This document shows, in pieces, positions 53,747 through 62,878 of a stretch of DNA of 64,000 nucleotides. The stretch spans positions 124,001 to 188,000 of the forward strand of contig NZ_JPOC01000007.1 of NCBI RefSeq assembly GCF_000738775.1, in the 5' to 3' direction. The notes under the pieces were generated by a model. It saw nothing but the letters and a program-made list of their open reading frames with translations. It was not told the DNA's origin and made no database searches. Position numbers and translations under genes: made by a program. The stretch's first letter is position 1. Every line of letters begins with the position of its first letter. The stretch comes from Prescottella defluvii (GTDB lineage Bacteria > Actinomycetota > Actinomycetes > Mycobacteriales > Mycobacteriaceae).

Positions 53747-55396
53747 CTACCGCACGACGAGATCGGTGTCGGTGGCACTCAGCGTGATCGGCGCAATCTG
53801 CTTGCCGCGCATCCACTCCCGGACGAAGGCGTCCAGCGCGGGGTCCGCGGACCGCGCCTCGAACGCGGACTGCGGGATCTCGATCGCGCCGACCAGATGC
53901 CGCGGCTGCTCGTCGAGCCCCGGTCCGCGCGCCTCGAAGCGCAGGCCGTCGGCGGTGTGCAGCAGCACCGGCATCACGGCACCGTCAGGCGCCGTCACCG
54001 TGGCCTCGCGGGTGGTCGCGGCAGGATCGAAGTGCGACACCGCAATCCGGTACCCGGACGGGTCCGCCTGCCCGCCGACGGCGTCGAGCAGGCGCGGATC
54101 GACCACCGAGTACGGCAGTCCGACATCGATGAGGAACTGCCCGTCGACGAGAGTGTCGCGGGAGGGCAGGGAGGCCGACAGGTTCCACGGCGCGGGCGGG
54201 GCGAGCGTCTCCGACGAGCGGTCGAACGGTGAGTTCTCCAGCGGCACACCGGGAAGTTCCGCACCCGTCGCGGTGAACTGCCACGCGTCCGCGTTCAGAT
54301 CCTTGTGCCAGAAACCGGATTCACCGTCCTGCCGCCCCGCGACCCGCAGTTCGCGGGCGTCGGATCCGACGCCGGTGGAGTGCACGCTGATCGCCGACGT
54401 GATCTCGCCGGGAATCTTGGGCTGGCGCGCCCAGTCCTGCGCCGGCAACTGGATCGCCGCGGTACTGCGGTCCAGCATCCCGGCGAGCATGTTCGGCGCG
54501 GTGGCCCTGTCGGACTGGTCGTCCCAGCTGTAGCGGAAGAACACCGAGTCCGAACCGGACGAGTCGAAGTCGAAGTGACGGGTGAACATGTCGCCGTACT
54601 CGTTCACCACGAACGTCGTCGACCCGGCCGACGACAGCGCGATCGACTGGAAGCGGCCGCCGAGCGGGCCGCCGATCTCGTAGCTCTGGTCGTTGGGCAG
54701 CCACGGGTCCGCATAGGTGATCCGGCTGCCGTCACCGGTGAGGGCGGGCACCATCGTCATCTTCGCGAGCCCGACATGCTGCACGCGACCCGCGGCGTCG
54801 ATGTAGGTCTGGTTGTCCCACGGCGACGAGACGCTGAGCGCCCACGTGCCCGGTGCGCTGCCGGGTAGGCGCTGACCCGACCCGGTCCACAGCGGCGCAC
54901 CGAAGGCCGACGTCCAGTTCCAGAACAGCGGCGACTGGGAGGCGTTGTCCATCGTGTAGATCCACCCGGCGTCGTCGACGGCGATCAACTCGTCGTCGTC
55001 CACCGAGATTCCGACCAGGCTGTCCCGCAGGCACTCGGGCAGCGGCGCATACCGCCACGGCTCGGCGTCGGATCCGCCTCGCGGTCGCGCCAGCAGGGCG
55101 GAGTCGACCAGCGCGAAGTCCCAGAACCGATTGAACTGCGTCGTCTGTGTGCGCAGTTCGACCGAGGACGGCGCGTTGTCCCCGACGAACTCCGGCAGAC
55201 GCTCGAATCCGATGTCGCCGCCCTGGGACGGAACTCCGGGCGGCAACTGGGCCGTGCCGAACGGCACGCACGCCGCGGGACGCGTGGTCTCCGCGGCGGC
55301 CACCGGCACCCCAGCCAGCAGTCCGGCCACGACCGCGGCACCGGCCAGTGGCGCGCGGAGACGGAAGATGGGCGAGGTCCGGGTGAGTGCAGTCAC
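53747..55396 (-). CDS. Secreted protein of unknown function, paralogue B, 549 aa
   Basis: The tandem partner of the preceding gene, with the same architecture: signal peptide (about 1-35, PIFRLRAPLAGAAVVAGLLAG), CVPFGTAQLPPG, ELRTQTTQFNRFWDF, GWIYTMDNASQ, GDGSRITYADPWLPND, and the identical end ATDTDLVVR. The two proteins align along their full length without large gaps, so this is a gene duplication. GTG 55396 is preferred by comparison with the paralogue; TTG 55432 is the only longer alternative and has no ribosome site. A gap of 76 bp separates them, so one transcript is likely. Confidence 0.78.
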   Translation of the reverse strand: MTALTRTSPIFRLRAPLAGAAVVAGLLAGVPVAAAETTRPAACVPFGTAQLPPGVPSQGGDIGFERLPEFVGDNAPSSVELRTQTTQFNRFWDFALVDSALLARPRGGSDAEPWRYAPLPECLRDSLVGISVDDDELIAVDDAGWIYTMDNASQSPLFWNWTSAFGAPLWTGSGQRLPGSAPGTWALSVSSPWDNQTYIDAAGRVQHVGLAKMTMVPALTGDGSRITYADPWLPNDQSYEIGGPLGGRFQSIALSSAGSTTFVVNEYGDMFTRHFDFDSSGSDSVFFRYSWDDQSDRATAPNMLAGMLDRSTAAIQLPAQDWARQPKIPGEITSAISVHSTGVGSDARELRVAGRQDGESGFWHKDLNADAWQFTATGAELPGVPLENSPFDRSSETLAPPAPWNLSASLPSRDTLVDGQFLIDVGLPYSVVDPRLLDAVGGQADPSGYRIAVSHFDPAATTREATVTAPDGAVMPVLLHTADGLRFEARGPGLDEQPRHLVGAIEIPQSAFEARSADPALDAFVREWMRGKQIAPITLSATDTDLVVR

Positions 55397-55524
55397 GACA
55401 TCGAGTAGACCCGGAACAGCTTGAATCTTCAATCACAGATGGGACACGTCGGCGCACGATCGACGACTGCACCACGAATGCGCCCCGCCTTGACCTGCGT
55501 CACTCCCGACGGCCGGTCCCCGGC

Positions 55525-57666
55525 TCAGCCCGGCAACGTGATCCTGACGCCGGGCAGGATCTCGATGACGCGGGGACCCGGGGGCGGCGGTAGCTGCGGG
55601 GCGGGCGCCGGTTCGGGTGCCGGAGCAGGCGCGGCGGCCGCGCTCTGATCGGACGACGCGCCCGACCCCGCACCGGTGAACGCCGGGACACCGGCCTGAC
55701 CACCGATCGGATCCGGCCAGGGGAACTTCTCGACAGCGGTGCCGTCGAGCGCGCCGTCCATCGTCCCCTTCCAGATGTCCGACGGCAGACCCGAGCCGTA
55801 TACGGAGCCACCCCAGGTGTTCTCGATGGCCTTCGCGTCGGCCGTCCCGACCCACACCGCGGTGGACAGCTGCGGGGTGTACCCGACCATCCAGGCATCC
55901 TTGTTCCGACCCGTGTCACCGAGCTGCGCGGTGCCCGTCTTCGACGCCGACGGACGCCCACCGGCGAGTCCGTGACCGCGCGAGTACGCCGCGATCGGCA
56001 GCATCGCCTGCGTGACGTTGTCCGCGACCGCGGCATCGAACCGGCGCTCGCCCTCGGGCGCGGGCCGGTCCAGCAGCACGACGCCGTCCGCCGTCACGAC
56101 CTTCTGCACGAAGTACGGCTGGTGGTAGATGCCCGACGCCGCCAGCGTCGCGTATGCGGACGCCATGTCGAGGGGCCGGGACAGGTACTGGCCCAGCACG
56201 ATGCCGTTCTCCGGCGACCCACCCTCCTGGGTGAGCGTCGGGTACTGCCACCCGGGCACCGTCTCCGGGATGCCGGCGGCGTGCGCCGCATCCGCGATCT
56301 TCTGCGCACCGTCGTCCATCCCCAGGGTGAGACGGTAGAAGCTGGTGTTGAGGGACCGCTTGAGCGCCTCGGCGATGGTGCACTTGCCGCAGGACTCGCC
56401 CTCGACGTTGGTGATGGTCACGCCGTAGATGCTGAGCGGGCCGCTGTCGTACATCTGCGACAGCGGAATGCCCTGGTCCAGGGCGGCAACCAGGCCGAAC
56501 ACCTTGAACGACGAACCGGTCTGGAGTCCGGCCTGCGCGAAGTCGAAGCCCTTGCCGTCGTCGCCGCCGTAGTAGGCACGTACCGCACCCGAACGCGGGT
56601 CGACCGACACCACGGCGGTGCGGAGGTTCTCGGGTTCACCGTCGAGGGTCTCGGCGACCGAATCCAGGGCGGCCTGCTGCGCCTGGGGATCGATCGTCGT
56701 GGTGATCTGCAGTCCCTCGGTGTTCAGATCCTGCTCGCTGATTCCGGATTCGGCGAGCTCACGCAGCACCTGCGCGCGGATGAGGCCTTCCGGCCCCGGT
56801 GCCGCACCCGCATCCACGAGCGGTGCCGTCGGGAGCGCGTCCGGGAACTGCATCGACTCGCGGTCGACGGAGGACAGTTCCGACATCGTGACCATGCCGT
56901 CGAGCACGTAGTCCCAACGCGCCTTCAGCGCATCCGGATTGGTGACGGGATCGAGGCTCGACGGGCTCTGGATCACCGAGGCCAGCACGGCCCCCTCGGC
57001 CACCGTCAGCTCACCGAGCGGCTTACCGAAGTACGCCTCGGACGCCGCCGCGATGCCGTACGCACCGCGACCGAAGTAGATGGTGTTCAGGTACGCCGCG
57101 AGGATGTCGTCCTTGGACCACTCGCGGGCCATCTTCGAGGAGATGACCAGTTCCTTCATCTTTCGGGTGAGCGAGCGCTCCGACCCCACCAACGTGTTCT
57201 TCACGTACTGCTGCGTGATGGTCGAGCCACCGCCGGCGCTGTCCTTGCCGAGCACGTTGTCGCGGGCCGCGCGCGCGAAGCCGGTCACCGAGAAACCGGG
57301 GTTGGTGTAGAAGTTCCGGTCCTCGGCCGAGAGCACCGCGTTCCGCACGTGCTCCGGAATCTGGTCGATCGTGACCTCGGTGCGGTTGCCCTCCGGCGGC
57401 ACGACGCGGGCGATCTCCGTCGTCCCGTCCGACGCCAGGATCGTCGACACCTGATTGGTCCTCATGTCACCCGGTCGCGGCACATCCGCGTCCTTGTAGG
57501 CGACGCCGAAGGCGATCAGCGGGGTGGCGATCATCGCGACGAGCACGCACAACGTCACATACAGGGCGATCCGACGGCCACGCCGGCGTCGCTTGGGTCG
57601 CCGAGCCTTCCCGGCGGGTGGGCCCGATTCAGGACTACCCGCGGCTTCCGTATTTGTTGAATTCAC
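55525..57666 (-). CDS. Class A penicillin-binding protein, ponA1 paralogue, 713 aa
   Basis: A bifunctional peptidoglycan synthase with a short basic N-terminus (KARRPKRRRRGRR), one membrane segment (about 33-56), a GT51 domain (catalytic E115 in LSAEDRNFY) and a transpeptidase domain (SSFK about S385, SLN about 438-440, KTG about 576-578). It lacks the long Pro/Gly-rich head of PonA1 and has an Ala/Pro-rich tail. Within the GT51 domain, 164 bp are identical to ponA1 at the DNA level. GTG 57666 follows GGAAG with the sequence MNSTNT. It is divergent from the GntR regulator, whose operator lies in the shared gap. Confidence 0.92.
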   Translation of the reverse strand: MNSTNTEAAGSPESGPPAGKARRPKRRRRGRRIALYVTLCVLVAMIATPLIAFGVAYKDADVPRPGDMRTNQVSTILASDGTTEIARVVPPEGNRTEVTIDQIPEHVRNAVLSAEDRNFYTNPGFSVTGFARAARDNVLGKDSAGGGSTITQQYVKNTLVGSERSLTRKMKELVISSKMAREWSKDDILAAYLNTIYFGRGAYGIAAASEAYFGKPLGELTVAEGAVLASVIQSPSSLDPVTNPDALKARWDYVLDGMVTMSELSSVDRESMQFPDALPTAPLVDAGAAPGPEGLIRAQVLRELAESGISEQDLNTEGLQITTTIDPQAQQAALDSVAETLDGEPENLRTAVVSVDPRSGAVRAYYGGDDGKGFDFAQAGLQTGSSFKVFGLVAALDQGIPLSQMYDSGPLSIYGVTITNVEGESCGKCTIAEALKRSLNTSFYRLTLGMDDGAQKIADAAHAAGIPETVPGWQYPTLTQEGGSPENGIVLGQYLSRPLDMASAYATLAASGIYHQPYFVQKVVTADGVVLLDRPAPEGERRFDAAVADNVTQAMLPIAAYSRGHGLAGGRPSASKTGTAQLGDTGRNKDAWMVGYTPQLSTAVWVGTADAKAIENTWGGSVYGSGLPSDIWKGTMDGALDGTAVEKFPWPDPIGGQAGVPAFTGAGSGASSDQSAAAAPAPAPEPAPAPQLPPPPGPRVIEILPGVRITLPG

Positions 57667-57808
57667 AATCGAACTTCCGTCTCAATCAGTACACTCGCCC
57701 GAATTTTCGCACTGCACAGTGTCATCGAGCCGCATTTGCCGCGACACGCAGCAACTCCCGCAAACCTCTCGAACAGGTTGACATCGGACCGGAAGCCGTG
57801 CAACCTCT

Positions 57809-57832
57809 ATTTCACTATTGTTGTAGTGAAAT
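57809..57832. promoter_or_regulatory. GntR (YtrA-type) operator
   Basis: A perfect 9-base inverted repeat, ATTTCACTA-TTGTTG-TAGTGAAAT, ends one base before the GGAG ribosome site of the GntR gene. It is AT-rich in a GC-rich background. Its place between divergent start codons would allow it to control both the GntR-ABC operon and the PBP gene. Confidence 0.82.
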
Positions 57833-57841
57833 GGAGATTCG

Positions 57842-58243
57842 ATGGTGGAGTTCCACATCAACCGTCGATCCGGGATCCCCGCGTACGTCCAGCTGGTGCT
57901 CCAGGTGAAGCAGGCCCTCCGACTGGGCGATCTGAAACCGGGCGACCGGCTTCCCACTGCGAAGGAGGTGGTCGCCGCCGTGACCATCAACCCCAACACC
58001 GTGCTCAAGGCCTACCGGGAACTCGAGAACGACGGACTCGTCGAGGCCCGGCCCGGGCTCGGCACATTCGTGACCCAGTCGCTGCTCAAACCCGGCATGG
58101 CGGAACGCCAGGCACTGCAGGCCGAACTGGCTACATGGGCGCGCGCCGCCGCGACGGCCGGGCTCGAACGATCGGACCTCGAGGCACTGGTGACAGCGGC
58201 ATTGGACGGCGAATTCGGTGAGGACACAGGAGAGTTCACATGA
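57842..58243 (+). CDS. GntR-family regulator, YtrA subfamily, 133 aa
   Basis: A winged-helix domain (about 5-75) reads INRRSGIPAYVQLVLQVKQAL, LKPGDRLPTAKEVVAAVTIN and PNTVLKAYRELENDGLVEARPGLGTFV. The short helical tail without a ligand domain is the mark of the YtrA subfamily. These repressors control ABC transporters induced by cell-wall antibiotics. ATG 57842 follows GGAG. The stop overlaps the ABC ATPase start (ATGA). Confidence 0.92.
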   Translation: MVEFHINRRSGIPAYVQLVLQVKQALRLGDLKPGDRLPTAKEVVAAVTINPNTVLKAYRELENDGLVEARPGLGTFVTQSLLKPGMAERQALQAELATWARAAATAGLERSDLEALVTAALDGEFGEDTGEFT

Positions 58244-59097
58244 GCGAGGAAGCGTGCGCGCTGACGGTGCGCGACGTTCACAAGAAGTTCCGCAGCACGG
58301 AGGCACTCCGGGGCTGCTCGTTCGACGTCGAGCGCGGCAGTATCACCGCGCTCGTCGGCGCCAACGGGGCCGGCAAGTCCACCCTGATGTCCATCGCCGT
58401 CGGACTGCTCGAGCCCGACTCCGGAGACGTGACGGTTCTGGGGCATCGACCCGGCCGGAACGGGATCGTTCCCGGTCTCGCCTACGTCGCGCAGCACAAA
58501 CCGCTGTACCGGGGCTTCACGGTCGCCGACATCCTCCTGTTCGGTGAGAAGTCGAACACCCAGTGGGACAACGACTATGCGACCCGTCTCGTGGCCGAAG
58601 CGCAGATCCCCCTGTCGGCGCGGGTGAAGACACTGACGCCCGGGCACCGCACCCGCGTCGCGCTGGCCCTGGCCCTGGGCCGCCGACCCGACGTACTGCT
58701 GCTCGACGAACCGCTGGCCGAACTCGACCCCCTTGCACGACGATCCGTCGTCCGCACCCTCATGGAGGATGCCGCCGAACGCGGCACCACCGTCGTGCTG
58801 TCGTCGCACGTCCTGTCGGAGGTCGCCGAGATCGCCGACCAACTGGTGATCCTCGGCTCCGGACGCACCCGGCTGACCGGGGCACTCGACGACCTCCTCA
58901 CCGAGCACTACCTGCTGACCGGCGCGACGGACCCCACCGGCGTCATCGGCACCGGCCGGATCGTCGAATCACGGCTGCGCACCCACCTCGTGCGCGGCAC
59001 CCGCCCCACCCTCGGCGCCGGCTGGCGCGTCGAACCCGCGGACCTCGACGACGTCGTCCTCGCCTACCTGACCACCGACGACGAGGAGGCAGCATGA
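58240..59097 (+). CDS. ABC transporter ATP-binding protein, 285 aa
   Basis: A complete ABC ATPase: Walker A ALVGANGAGKSTL, Walker B VLLLDEPLAELDPL, switch VLSSHVL. The signature motif, normally LSGGQ, is strongly altered and reads LTPGHRTRVALALALG, which may lower or retune ATP turnover. The C-terminal domain (about 215-285) is longer than in simple importers, as in YtrB/BcrA-type exporters. It lies between the GntR and permease genes with 4-base overlaps on both sides. Confidence 0.88.
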   Translation: MSEEACALTVRDVHKKFRSTEALRGCSFDVERGSITALVGANGAGKSTLMSIAVGLLEPDSGDVTVLGHRPGRNGIVPGLAYVAQHKPLYRGFTVADILLFGEKSNTQWDNDYATRLVAEAQIPLSARVKTLTPGHRTRVALALALGRRPDVLLLDEPLAELDPLARRSVVRTLMEDAAERGTTVVLSSHVLSEVAEIADQLVILGSGRTRLTGALDDLLTEHYLLTGATDPTGVIGTGRIVESRLRTHLVRGTRPTLGAGWRVEPADLDDVVLAYLTTDDEEAA

Positions 59098-60161
59098 TCT
59101 GGGCTACGTGGAGGCAGCATCGGACGACGATCCTCGCCACCGTCGGCGGGATCCTCCTGCTCGCGGCCGTCGCGGCGGTCTGCGGCCTCGAGGTTCGGAA
59201 CGCGACCAGCCCGGAGCCGTTCGGCAGCTTCTTCGGCTGCGCGCCCGGCGGCGGTGCCGCGGAGTGCTGGGCCGAGTCGACACTGACATTGATCACCCTC
59301 GTCACCGTCGTTCTGCCCGTCCTGCTCGGCGTACTGGTCGGCGTCACCGTCTTCTCCCGGGACATCGAGCACGGCACCCACGTCCTGGGGTTCTCCCAGT
59401 CGGTGAGCCGCGCCCGGTGGTACTGGACGCGGGTCCTGGTCGTGTTCGTGCCGGCGGTCCTCGCCATGGTCGTCCTCGGGTCCGTGCTCGAGTGGACCCG
59501 CGACGTGGCCGTCGGACCGGACTATGCCTTCGTCTCGTACAGCTGGGTCGGGTACTCGCATCTGACCTTCCCCCTGTTCCAGTCGACCGGTTTGATCGCG
59601 GGCGCCTACACGTTGCTCGCGCTGATCCTCGGAAGCCTCCTCGGCATGCTGCTCCGGAACACGCTCGGCGCCATGACCGTGACCCTGGTCGCGATGACGG
59701 CACTGCTGGTGGGATTCCAGGTCGAGGCCCGGCCGCAGTACGCGACGCCGGTGGTCGAGACTCGCCCGCTCGACAACCTCGGCCACCCCTCCTATTCGAC
59801 GCCGGACATCGAGTCCGGAGGACCCGTGTGGATACTGAGCGCCGGCTACGTCGATGCGGCGGGCCGCAGCATCGACCTGGACCACGCCGTGTGCAACGAG
59901 GCCGCAGCCGGGAACGACTGGGGGCAACGCCCCGACGAGACCCTCGCCGCGTACGAGGCTCGCCAGGACTCCATCGCCGCCGATCAGGACCGCGTGTTCA
60001 CCGAATGCCGGCGCGTCCAGGGCGTCGACCGTTTCGAGATGCGCTACCACCCCGACACCCTGTTTCGTCGCTTCCAGCTGACGGAAGCGGCTCTGGCCCT
60101 GGCGCTCTCGGCCCTGTTGCTGATTCCGTCGATGTGGGTGCTGCGCCGACTGCGTCCGTGA
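59094..60161 (+). CDS. ABC-2 type permease with large extracytoplasmic loop, 355 aa
   Basis: About six membrane segments: TTILATVGGILLLAAVAAVC, LITLVTVVLPVLLGVLVGV, VLVVFVPAVLAMVVLG, LIAGAYTLLALILGSLLGM, MTVTLVAMTALLVGF and ALALALSALLLIPSM. Between the fifth and sixth lies an outer loop of about 110 residues containing Cys and many charged residues (about 220-330), unusual for simple exporters and possibly a sensing domain. ATG 59094 overlaps the ATPase stop. The PBP on the other strand ends 25 bases downstream. Confidence 0.86.
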   Translation: MIWATWRQHRTTILATVGGILLLAAVAAVCGLEVRNATSPEPFGSFFGCAPGGGAAECWAESTLTLITLVTVVLPVLLGVLVGVTVFSRDIEHGTHVLGFSQSVSRARWYWTRVLVVFVPAVLAMVVLGSVLEWTRDVAVGPDYAFVSYSWVGYSHLTFPLFQSTGLIAGAYTLLALILGSLLGMLLRNTLGAMTVTLVAMTALLVGFQVEARPQYATPVVETRPLDNLGHPSYSTPDIESGGPVWILSAGYVDAAGRSIDLDHAVCNEAAAGNDWGQRPDETLAAYEARQDSIAADQDRVFTECRRVQGVDRFEMRYHPDTLFRRFQLTEAALALALSALLLIPSMWVLRRLRP

Positions 60162-60186
60162 CTCGCGTGCGCGTCGCCGGTTCGCC

Positions 60187-62463
60187 CTAACCCGGCAGCG
60201 GGATGGTGACACCCGGGAGGATCTGGATTCCCGGCGGCGGCGCGGGAGCCGGCGCCGGGGGAGGGGGAGCCGGAGCAGGCGCAGGCGCCTGCGGAACGGG
60301 GGCCGGGGCCTGTTGCTGCTGCAACTGTTGTTGCGGTGCAGGAGAATTCCACTGCTGTTGCGGCTCACTCTGCTGCACGGGCGCCTGCGGGGCGGTCTGA
60401 GCGGGAGGCGTCCACGCGGGCGCCTCCTGCTGCGTCTGCGCCGACCGCTGCCGCGTCGGGGCGGATTCGGTGTACTGCTGCTCGGCGGTGGTGGACGACC
60501 CGGCCGGTGCGTTCCCCTGCTGCCCACCGGACTGCGGTGCCTGCTGGGCCGACTGGAACTGTTCGTTCGTCGTCCCGGCGAGCGCACCGTCCATCGTCTC
60601 CTTCCAGATGTCCGACGGCAGCCCGGCCCCGTACACGGCACCACCCCCACTCGTCTCGATGGGTTTGCTGTCCGCCGTCCCCACCCAGACCGCCGTCGAC
60701 AGCGACGGCGTGAACCCCACCATCCACGCGTCCTTGTTCGAACCGGTCTCACCCAACTGCGCGGTTCCGGTCTTGGCGGCCGACGCACGCCCGCCCGCCA
60801 GACCGTGGTTCCGCGAGTACGCCGCGATCGGCACCATCGCCTGGGTGACGGTGTCCGCGATGGGCGGATCGATCCGCTGCTCGCCGTCGGACGGGGGACG
60901 GTCCAGCAGCACCTGGCCGTCGGCATCGACCACCTTCTGCACGAAGTACGGTTCGTGGAACCGGCCCGACGCCGCGAGCGTCGCGTACGCGGACGCCATG
61001 TCGATCGGCCGGGTCTGATACTGGCCCAGCACGATTCCCGTCTCGGGTGGGCCGCCGAACTGCGTCAGCGTCTCGTGGTCGATACCGGGGACCTGCCGGG
61101 GGATACCGGCGGCGTGTGCGGCGTCGGCGATCTTCTGCGCCCCGTTCTCCATCGACAGCGTCAGCCGGTAGTAGCTGGTGTTGAGCGACCGCTTGAGAGC
61201 CTCGGCCAGACTGCACGTCCCGCACGTCTCGCCCTCGACGTTCTTGATCGTGAGGTCACCGACGGTGAGCGGCGCACTGCTGAACTGCGCCGTGAGCGGC
61301 ACCTTGTCCTCGAGCGCCGCGAGCGCGCCGAACACCTTGAACGACGAGCCCGTCTGCAACCCGGCCTGCGCGAAGTCGAAGCCGGCGCCCTCCTCGCCGC
61401 CGTAGTAGGCCCGCACCGCCCCCGACCGCGGATCGATCGACACCACCGCCGCCCGGAGTTGGTCGGGCTGCCGGTCCAGCGCACGGTTCACCGCGTCCAC
61501 CGCCGCCTGCTGCGCCTTCGCGTCGATCGTCGTGGTGATCTGCAGCCCGCCGGTATCGATGTCGCGTTGGCTGATCCCGGCGGCCGCGAGCTCGCGCGCC
61601 ACCTGCGTCCGGATCAGGCCCTCCGGTCCGGGCGCGACATCGCCCGCGGCGAGCGACGCCACCGGCAGGACCTCCGGGAACTGGGTGCTCGCGCGCTCGG
61701 CGGCAGCGAGCACCCCCATGTCGACCATGCCGTCGAGGACGTAGTTCCACCGCGCCTGCAGACCGTCGAGGCCGGTGGAGGGGTCGAGCGCGGACGGACT
61801 CTGGATCACCGAGGCCAGCACCGCACCCTCCGCGAGCGTCAACTGCTCCACCGGTTTGCCGAAGAATGCGTGGGACGCCTCCGCGATGCCGTACGCGTTG
61901 CGTCCGAAGTAGATGGTGTTGAGATACGCGCCGAGGATCTCGTCCTTGGACCACTGCCGGGCCATCTTCGCCGACACCACCAGTTCGCGGGCCTTCCGGA
62001 TCACGTTCCGATCGGTGCCGACCAGCGCATTCTTGACGTACTGCTGCGTGATCGTCGAGCCGCCGCCGGCGCTCTCACGGCCCAGCAGGTTGTCCCGGCC
62101 CGCCCGCAGGAACCCCGAGATCGAGTAGCCGGGATTGGAGTAGAAGTCGCGGTCCTCCGCCGACAGCACCGCGTTGCGGACATAGCCGGGTACCGCGTCG
62201 AGCGGCACCTCGGTCCGGTTGCCCTCGGGCGGCACGACCTTCGCGACGACACTGGTGCCGTCGGACGCGAGGATCGTGGCCACCTGTTTGGTACGCATCT
62301 GCCCCGGACTCGGCACATCCGCCAACACATACGCCACGCCGAACAGGACGATCGGGATGATCACGACGGCCGCGAGGAGCCGCACGATCGTGCGTCCGCG
62401 GGATCGTGGCCTGCGTTCTGGCTGCTCTGGTTTCTCGGGTTTCGTGCTGCTCGTGGAATTCAC
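60187..62463 (-). CDS. Class A penicillin-binding protein with Gln/Pro-rich tail, 758 aa
   Basis: The third PonA-type synthase in the window. It has a basic N-terminus, membrane segment (about 26-48), GT51 domain with E103 in LSAEDRDFYSNPG, and transpeptidase motifs SSFK, SLN and KTG (in AAKTGTAQLG). The C-terminal tail of about 120 residues is rich in Gln, Pro and Ala, with QQQLQQQQ and long Pro-Ala runs. The start at GTG 62463 (MNSTSST) is chosen because it aligns with MNSTNT of the neighbouring PBP and has GGAAG upstream; GTG 62469 is the alternative. DNA identity to the other two PBPs is clearly lower. Confidence 0.9.
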   Translation of the reverse strand: MNSTSSTKPEKPEQPERRPRSRGRTIVRLLAAVVIIPIVLFGVAYVLADVPSPGQMRTKQVATILASDGTSVVAKVVPPEGNRTEVPLDAVPGYVRNAVLSAEDRDFYSNPGYSISGFLRAGRDNLLGRESAGGGSTITQQYVKNALVGTDRNVIRKARELVVSAKMARQWSKDEILGAYLNTIYFGRNAYGIAEASHAFFGKPVEQLTLAEGAVLASVIQSPSALDPSTGLDGLQARWNYVLDGMVDMGVLAAAERASTQFPEVLPVASLAAGDVAPGPEGLIRTQVARELAAAGISQRDIDTGGLQITTTIDAKAQQAAVDAVNRALDRQPDQLRAAVVSIDPRSGAVRAYYGGEEGAGFDFAQAGLQTGSSFKVFGALAALEDKVPLTAQFSSAPLTVGDLTIKNVEGETCGTCSLAEALKRSLNTSYYRLTLSMENGAQKIADAAHAAGIPRQVPGIDHETLTQFGGPPETGIVLGQYQTRPIDMASAYATLAASGRFHEPYFVQKVVDADGQVLLDRPPSDGEQRIDPPIADTVTQAMVPIAAYSRNHGLAGGRASAAKTGTAQLGETGSNKDAWMVGFTPSLSTAVWVGTADSKPIETSGGGAVYGAGLPSDIWKETMDGALAGTTNEQFQSAQQAPQSGGQQGNAPAGSSTTAEQQYTESAPTRQRSAQTQQEAPAWTPPAQTAPQAPVQQSEPQQQWNSPAPQQQLQQQQAPAPVPQAPAPAPAPPPPAPAPAPPPGIQILPGVTIPLPG

Positions 62464-62604
62464 GCGCACAACTTCCGGTCCGCAATCGGCGATCCGGCCA
62501 GACCCCCAACCGGGGTCGGTCGAATCCGGTCGTCCTCCGATGGTCGCATCTCACGGCGCGGACGGCACGCGAACGTCGATCCGGCGAGGACATACCCGGC
62601 ACTT

Positions 62605-62671
62605 CCCGCGTTTCGCGCACTTGTCGCGAGAAGTCGGCCCCGGAACGCGCGACAAGTGCGCAAAACGCGGG
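62605..62671 (-). terminator. Terminator of the sugar transporter operon
   Basis: Two 24-base arms complementary except at one position, with a 19-base loop, begin two bases after the stop of the small membrane protein. The arm core is GCGCACTTGTCGCG. It separates the transporter operon from the PBP gene. Confidence 0.82.
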
Positions 62672-62672
62672 G

Positions 62673-62864
62673 TCAGGTTCGGCGATGCAGCACGATCACG
62701 CCCCCGAGCAGCACGACACAGACGAGGAGTATCAGCGACGCCGTCACCGACGGCTCGCCGCGGACGATCGGGACGACCGCGGCGAGGAACGCCATGAACG
62801 TGAAGAAGCCGAGGATGCCGATGAGCATCTCCAGCGGCTGGCGGCCCCGCGGCGGCCTAGCCAT
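62673..62864 (-). CDS. Small two-span membrane protein, 63 aa
   Basis: Two hydrophobic segments (LIGILGFFTFMAFLAAVVPIV and ASLILLVCVVLLGGVIVL) are joined by a short polar loop, with a basic head and tail. I do not recognise the family. It lies 14 bases after the sugar permease gene and just before a terminator, so it is the last gene of the transporter operon. It could be an accessory subunit or an unrelated passenger. Confidence 0.68.
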   Translation of the reverse strand: MARPPRGRQPLEMLIGILGFFTFMAFLAAVVPIVRGEPSVTASLILLVCVVLLGGVIVLHRRT

Positions 62865-62878
62865 GTCGGGCGGTCATG

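Noticed and set aside
57710-57721. Palindrome CACTG-CA-CAGTG in the PBP-GntR gap
   Set aside because: Five-base arms are expected by chance in a gap of this size; the 9-base GntR palindrome nearby is the better site.
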